A stretch of DNA of 64,000 nucleotides, taken from an uncultured bacterium. Lineage in GTDB: Bacteria > Bacillota > Clostridia > Lachnospirales > Lachnospiraceae. Below, piece after piece: positions 60,355 through 64,000 of this stretch; the stretch's first letter is position 1, and each line of letters opens with the position of its first letter. The translations under genes and the position numbers were made by a program. The stretch covers positions 1 through 64,000 of the forward strand of contig CANRWP010000004.1 of NCBI GenBank assembly GCA_947643595.1, read 5' to 3'. Under the pieces are notes generated by a model. It did not search any database. It was not told the origin of the DNA and saw nothing but the letters and a program-made list of their open reading frames with translations.

Positions 60355-61683
60355 ATGCCTGTTCCGCAGGCAGTACTGCGAAACGCGATTCCGGCCATGG
60401 CGGCGATGCTCATGGTGTTAATATACAATCTCGCGGATACGTTTTTCATCGGACAGACCCATGACGCGCTGAAGGTGACAGCGATTTCTCTGGCGACACC
60501 GGTGTTTATAATCTTCATGTCCGTTGGGACGGTGTTCTGTATCGGCGGAACATCCGTGATATCCCGCGCTCTGGGGGAGGGGCGGACGGAATACACGAAA
60601 AAAGTCTGCTCGTTCTGTATGTGGAGCTGTGTGGCGGTAGGCATTATCCTGTCTGCTCTTTTTCTGATCTTCATGGATCAGATCCTGATGTGGGTGGGAA
60701 CAAGCGAAGATACCTGGGAGATGACGAAGACATATCTGACGATCGTAGCGTTTTGCGGTCCCTTTGCCCTTCTCTCAAACTGTTACAACAATGTGATCCG
60801 CGCGGAGGGGCAGTCGACAAAAGCCATGATGGGACAGCTGATCGGAAATCTTCTGAATGTTATTTTAGATCCGATCCTGATCTCAGGCTTTGGCATGGGA
60901 GTCGCCGGCGCCGCAGTTGCGACTGTGATCGGAAATGTGATCGGAGGAGGATATTACATCGGCTATTTCCTGCGGGGAAATTCCGTGCTCAGCATCCATA
61001 TAAAGGATTTTACAATGAGAGAGAAGGTTTGCTGCAGTGTGCTGGCGATAGGGATCCCGGCGTCCCTCGGTTCACTGCTGATGAGCGTTTCTCAGATCAT
61101 TGTGAACAATCGGATGGCGGGATACGGGGACATGGCGCTTGCCGGGATCGGCGTCGCAATGAAGGTCATGATGATCACAGGTATGATCTGTATCGGATTC
61201 GGACAGGGTATACAGCCTTTACTCGGTTACTGTGTGGGGGCAGAGCTATGGGAGCGCTTTAAACAGATCATGAAATTTTCCCTCACCGCAGCCCTGCTGC
61301 TCGGCGCAGTCATGACAGGCATCTGTTATCTGTTTAAGGATGGGATAGCAGGAATGTTTTTGAAGAATGCGGACGCGCTTCAGTACGCCGTGAGGTTTAC
61401 ATCGATCTTTCTGAGCACGAGTATCCTGTTCGGAATTTTTTATGTGCTGAACAATGCTCTGCAGGCTATGGGTGCGGCGGTCAGCGCTTTTATCATAAGT
61501 TTGAGCAGACAGGGAATCATCTATATCCCTGCGATCTTTATCTTGCAGGCTCTCCTGAGGGAGAACGGCATCGCATGGGCACAGCCGGTCGCCGATATCC
61601 TGTCCACAGGGCTTGTCCTTCTCCTGTTCATGCGCTCCTTAAAGCAGATGCAGGGGTGCATCGGCGATGAAAAAGAGCATTGA
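60355..61683 (+). CDS. MATE-family efflux transporter, N-terminus apparently frameshifted
   Basis: 442 residues from the ATG at 60355, about 12 membrane segments. MATE marks: MPVPQAVLRNAIPAMAAML, YNLADTFFIGQ, RAEGQSTKAMMGQL and GFGQGIQPLLGYC. It should export drugs or toxic metabolites using an ion gradient. A good ribosome site (GAGGAG) serves the ATG at 60320, whose frame encodes MNERNKTNIFET, the usual MATE lead-in, but it is one base out of frame with the rest and stops after 33 codons. Adding one A near 60351-60353 would join both parts. Either the gene is translated from 60355, or this is a mutation or sequence error. Confidence 0.88.
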   Translation: MPVPQAVLRNAIPAMAAMLMVLIYNLADTFFIGQTHDALKVTAISLATPVFIIFMSVGTVFCIGGTSVISRALGEGRTEYTKKVCSFCMWSCVAVGIILSALFLIFMDQILMWVGTSEDTWEMTKTYLTIVAFCGPFALLSNCYNNVIRAEGQSTKAMMGQLIGNLLNVILDPILISGFGMGVAGAAVATVIGNVIGGGYYIGYFLRGNSVLSIHIKDFTMREKVCCSVLAIGIPASLGSLLMSVSQIIVNNRMAGYGDMALAGIGVAMKVMMITGMICIGFGQGIQPLLGYCVGAELWERFKQIMKFSLTAALLLGAVMTGICYLFKDGIAGMFLKNADALQYAVRFTSIFLSTSILFGIFYVLNNALQAMGAAVSAFIISLSRQGIIYIPAIFILQALLRENGIAWAQPVADILSTGLVLLLFMRSLKQMQGCIGDEKEH

Positions 61684-61687
61684 GTAA

Positions 61688-62476
61688 TCAGGTGGGAAGA
61701 AAGCGTATCTTGTCGGATATCTTCACCCGCTTATACAGGTCCGCGTACTCGGAGGCCTTTAGATCCGCAATATAATTCAGTTCATAATTCTTTTCAGGGT
61801 AACGTTCTTTTACGATATCCACCGCCTTATTGTAAGCGACAGCGGCCTCCACGGCGCTGTCATAATAGCCGATCAGGTAATAACTTCTGAGGTGGATCCT
61901 TGCCCGGTATACTGCTTTTCCGTTTTTCCGGATCAGAGAGACGCCGTGGTAAGTGTTCAATATCTCTATATTTTCATATCGAAAATCGAAAGGATCACCG
62001 TTAATAAACCGGTAATCTTTCCCGGGAACGGCATAATTTTTGATGCCATACCGGGAGAAAAGCGTCACCTGCATGCCGTAGTCCGCCACAAAGAGGTGGT
62101 TTCCCCGGCGCATGATCTTGTGGGAGGCGTAGTAAAACAGATCTTCCATATCAAACTTCAACTCGAGCTCCGGCTCCAGATAGTATAGAAAATAACTTTT
62201 CATCAGATAGACCGGCGTGGCAAAGTAGAGTCCGTTGTCCCGCAGATTGATTAAAACCACCCATTTTTCAAAGGAGAGCGGCAAAGTATTTCGGTAGTCG
62301 AGAATTTTTCGGGACTTTTCCGAGAGAACAGAAAACGCCAGAAGATAGGCGGCGTGGGCAGCTTTTTCCTCCGGGAAACTGCCGAGGCTGATATGCTTTT
62401 TTTGCCAGGTAATAGAGGCACGGTAGGAAGGCGTGCCATCTTTTAAACTTGTTTCGTATACACCGGGAAGGCTCAT
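61688..62476 (-). CDS. AP2 - degenerate HNH - AP2 domain protein
   Basis: 262 residues from the ATG at 62476; a TTG at 62509 is in frame but sits near the transcription start. An AP2-like domain (about 4-52: PSYRASITWQKKHISLGSF, then AAHAAYLLAF) is followed by a unique region (60-140), an HNH-endonuclease-like segment (about 143-175) and a second AP2 domain (178-236: HGVSLIRKNGKAVYRARIHL, then AVEAAVAYNKAV). In the HNH part, KDYRFINGDPFDFRYENIEIL replaces the usual DHINGNPLDNRRxNL, so the catalytic histidine is gone. This suggests a DNA-binding protein derived from a homing endonuclease. An extended -10 (TGG-TATAAT) lies at 62529-62521 on the minus strand. Confidence 0.78.
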   Translation of the reverse strand: MSLPGVYETSLKDGTPSYRASITWQKKHISLGSFPEEKAAHAAYLLAFSVLSEKSRKILDYRNTLPLSFEKWVVLINLRDNGLYFATPVYLMKSYFLYYLEPELELKFDMEDLFYYASHKIMRRGNHLFVADYGMQVTLFSRYGIKNYAVPGKDYRFINGDPFDFRYENIEILNTYHGVSLIRKNGKAVYRARIHLRSYYLIGYYDSAVEAAVAYNKAVDIVKERYPEKNYELNYIADLKASEYADLYKRVKISDKIRFLPT

Positions 62477-62564
62477 AATATTCCGTATCCAAAAGATAGT
62501 CTGTACCAATTTTTCAAATTATTATACCATATCCCCGGCGATAATACCATTTATATTTTTGGGC

Positions 62565-62592
62565 TTGCATTTGTTGGACGGGGGGGTATAAT
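62565..62592 (+). promoter_or_regulatory. Promoter of DUF1266 gene
   Basis: TTGCAT at 62565-62570, 16-base spacer ending in a run of seven G, TATAAT at 62587-62592. Confidence 0.65.
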
Positions 62593-62615
62593 GAAAAATG
62601 GAAGGAGCAAAGAAC

Positions 62616-63872
62616 ATGGCCAGATACAAAGTTTCCAATAAAAATATTTACGGATTTAAGGACAATATATACCAGATGTTCCTGCTGGTACCGGTGATCA
62701 TAGCGTTGGCGCTGCTTGCGGAATTCTGTTTAGGACCTCTTCTCTATAAGGGCTACCAGAAAGATGCCACACTGGAGAAAGATGCGGCGGGAAGTGAAGC
62801 GGGGGAGAATATCCCGGTGGCGGAGTCCATAGAAGAAATGGAAAGCCTCGGCACCTTTACATTTATCACCAGCGGAACGGTACTCAAATACGACACGTTC
62901 CGTGTCGGGGAGGATATCTATCACCGGATCGAATTGCCCAGCGGAGAGAAGGTCTTTGCGCATATCAACAAAAAGGCTCTTCTGGAGACGGATGAAGTCG
63001 GTGTCTATCGTTTGCCGGTGGGACAATGGAGAGAGTGGGAGGCGCCGGAAGAGGCCAGGATATATGAAGCGAATAAGTATGTTATGGACCACTACGTAGA
63101 TATGTATGGGGATTATGTGCCGGTGCTGACAGAGGCAGATTACGGTATGGTGCTGGGCAGAGCGGCTTCCGCATGGCTTTTTGTCATCGTTATGGTCCTC
63201 TACAGGGTGATCGGTGTGAGACGTTGGCGTTTCGCTCCCGCCTTTTTCTGGAAGAGAGATCCCCTCCTGCCGCGCAATGATCTGGAGTGCTGGTGCGCTT
63301 CTACTTTTGCGATCTGGGCCCATTCTTTTCCCATGCTGGAGGGATGGCCTCTGGTTACCGGTGTCCACGGAAATCGAAGAGCGGTAGCCAATTTCAAAAA
63401 GGTGGCGCTGGGAGAACAGTGGGATATCAGAAACAGGCAGGAAGGAATCCGGACTGTACACGAACTGGTGGAAAAGCATGCGGGTCGTTTTGACACGGAT
63501 TACGCTGGCTGGGATCTGTGCCGTGCGACGCAGCTTCTTGGCATGATGTATCTGGTGAAAATGATAGACAGGGAGGAACTTGACCGGGAATTCTCCGCCA
63601 CAGGGAAAGTGATCCAACAGCAGTTTTCATCCTGGGATGCGATGGCGGAAAGCTATCTGCATGGCTATGAGGCGTGGCTTAACAGGGTCGGAAGCAAGGA
63701 TGCGGCGCTAAGCGCGGCATATCGAAGAAATATTTTTGAGAAGTTAAAGGCTAATCCGGACGGACCTTATTCCGTTCCCTTCCGGACGGATCTGACATGG
63801 GTTGCGGGAAGCAAGGGGGAAAGGGCTGAGGTGAATCGGGTGCTGGCGCGCTATCGGGCGAGTGGGACATGA
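62616..63872 (+). CDS. Membrane protein with C-terminal DUF1266 domain
   Basis: 418 residues from the ATG at 62616 (AAGGAG upstream; the ATG at 62598 precedes that site). Two membrane segments: about 20-43 (MFLLVPVIIALALLAEFCL) and about 178-200 (SAWLFVIVMVLYRVIG). The extracellular part between them (about 45-175) is soluble. The cytoplasmic C-terminus (about 230-415) resembles DUF1266: WCASTFAIWAHSF, IRNRQEGIRTVHELV and GWDLCRATQLLGMMYLV with the later ITREE-like DREELD. DUF1266 function is unknown. No clear operon partner lies in the window. Confidence 0.8.
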   Translation: MARYKVSNKNIYGFKDNIYQMFLLVPVIIALALLAEFCLGPLLYKGYQKDATLEKDAAGSEAGENIPVAESIEEMESLGTFTFITSGTVLKYDTFRVGEDIYHRIELPSGEKVFAHINKKALLETDEVGVYRLPVGQWREWEAPEEARIYEANKYVMDHYVDMYGDYVPVLTEADYGMVLGRAASAWLFVIVMVLYRVIGVRRWRFAPAFFWKRDPLLPRNDLECWCASTFAIWAHSFPMLEGWPLVTGVHGNRRAVANFKKVALGEQWDIRNRQEGIRTVHELVEKHAGRFDTDYAGWDLCRATQLLGMMYLVKMIDREELDREFSATGKVIQQQFSSWDAMAESYLHGYEAWLNRVGSKDAALSAAYRRNIFEKLKANPDGPYSVPFRTDLTWVAGSKGERAEVNRVLARYRASGT

Positions 63873-63897
63873 TTGCAAACAAAGCTTTCTTCTCGCC

Positions 63898-63915
63898 ATA
63901 TCGCCTTTGCGATAT
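63898..63915. repeat. Small inverted repeat at window end
   Basis: ATATCGC (63898-63904) pairs with GCGATAT (63909-63915). The last 128 bases of the window contain no gene that I can support; a TTGACA follows the hairpin at 63915-63920 without a good -10. Confidence 0.4.
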
Positions 63916-64000
63916 TGACAGGCATGGTATTTAAGACAAAGATGCCAGTTTGCTTGTGTGCGACACGTTTGATGTTGACGCGAAGCTCGTTTTCGATAAT

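Noticed and set aside
63873-64000. Start of another gene at the window end
   Set aside because: No open frame with a ribosome site is seen; only a short hairpin and an isolated TTGACA.

Overview
The window looks like chromosome of a Gram-positive anaerobe of the class Clostridia, most likely family Lachnospiraceae. This rests on gene content seen here: Rex, an alr/mazF neighbourhood, a Cys/Gly-rich small protein, BspA-type leucine-rich-repeat surface proteins with a class B sortase, a DUF5662 protein, strong GGAGG ribosome sites and Bacillota-type promoters. The assignment is inferred from protein families; no 16S or other marker RNA is present. No tRNA, rRNA, CRISPR array, transposase or prophage gene was found.

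Layout. 0-8.6 kb: an AT-rich orphan lipoprotein gene between two short direct repeats, then a solute-binding lipoprotein, a very large hybrid sensor kinase and an NhaC antiporter in one run, then a PilZ protein. 8.6-11 kb (minus): aroA and tyrA with a structured leader. 11.3-16.2 kb: an EF-G-like GTPase and leuS. 16.2-17.5 kb (minus): two unknown small proteins and a Cys/Gly-rich protein. 17.6-26.1 kb: a cell-surface block with sortase B, a 1675-residue LRR protein ending in a TPKTG sorting signal, a short LRR protein, a cytoplasmic subtilisin-like protease (minus) and a tandem-repeat coiled-coil protein. 26.2-29.6 kb: a probable Re-type citrate synthase, a GntR/FCD regulator and isocitrate dehydrogenase, with a palindromic operator on the promoter; together they would lead to 2-oxoglutarate. 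29.7-31.7 kb (minus): an ABC-F ATPase with a leader hairpin.

31.8-39.3 kb is a long plus-strand run: mscS, rex, a coiled-coil protein, an MBOAT acyltransferase with its SGNH-like partner, nnr and alr. Between alr and mazF, which are close neighbours in many Bacillota, lies an AT-richer 3.7 kb block (39.4-43.2 kb): an SPFH/zinc-ribbon protein, small membrane and zinc-ribbon proteins, a ribbon-helix-helix protein and a MarR regulator. Its first and last plus-strand promoters carry the same 10-bp-phased repeats between -35 and -10. I regard this block as the best candidate for an undescribed regulated module, with SPFH/zinc-ribbon similarity to the B. subtilis PspA-YdjGHI membrane-stress genes. 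43.2-50.2 kb returns to mazF, a CorC-like protein, yebC, a CFI-box zinc protein, metY and a two-gene glycosyltransferase unit.

50.2-64 kb: a TepA-like protease (minus), gltX, a UvrD-type helicase whose start is unclear, a DUF1292 protein (minus), a GlgX-like protein that has lost its catalytic residues, DUF5662, trpS and a lactonase-family beta-propeller, a MarR/MATE pair with matching palindromic operators and an apparent 1-nt frameshift at the start of the MATE gene, an AP2/degenerate-HNH/AP2 protein (minus) and a DUF1266 membrane protein. The last 128 bases hold only a small hairpin.
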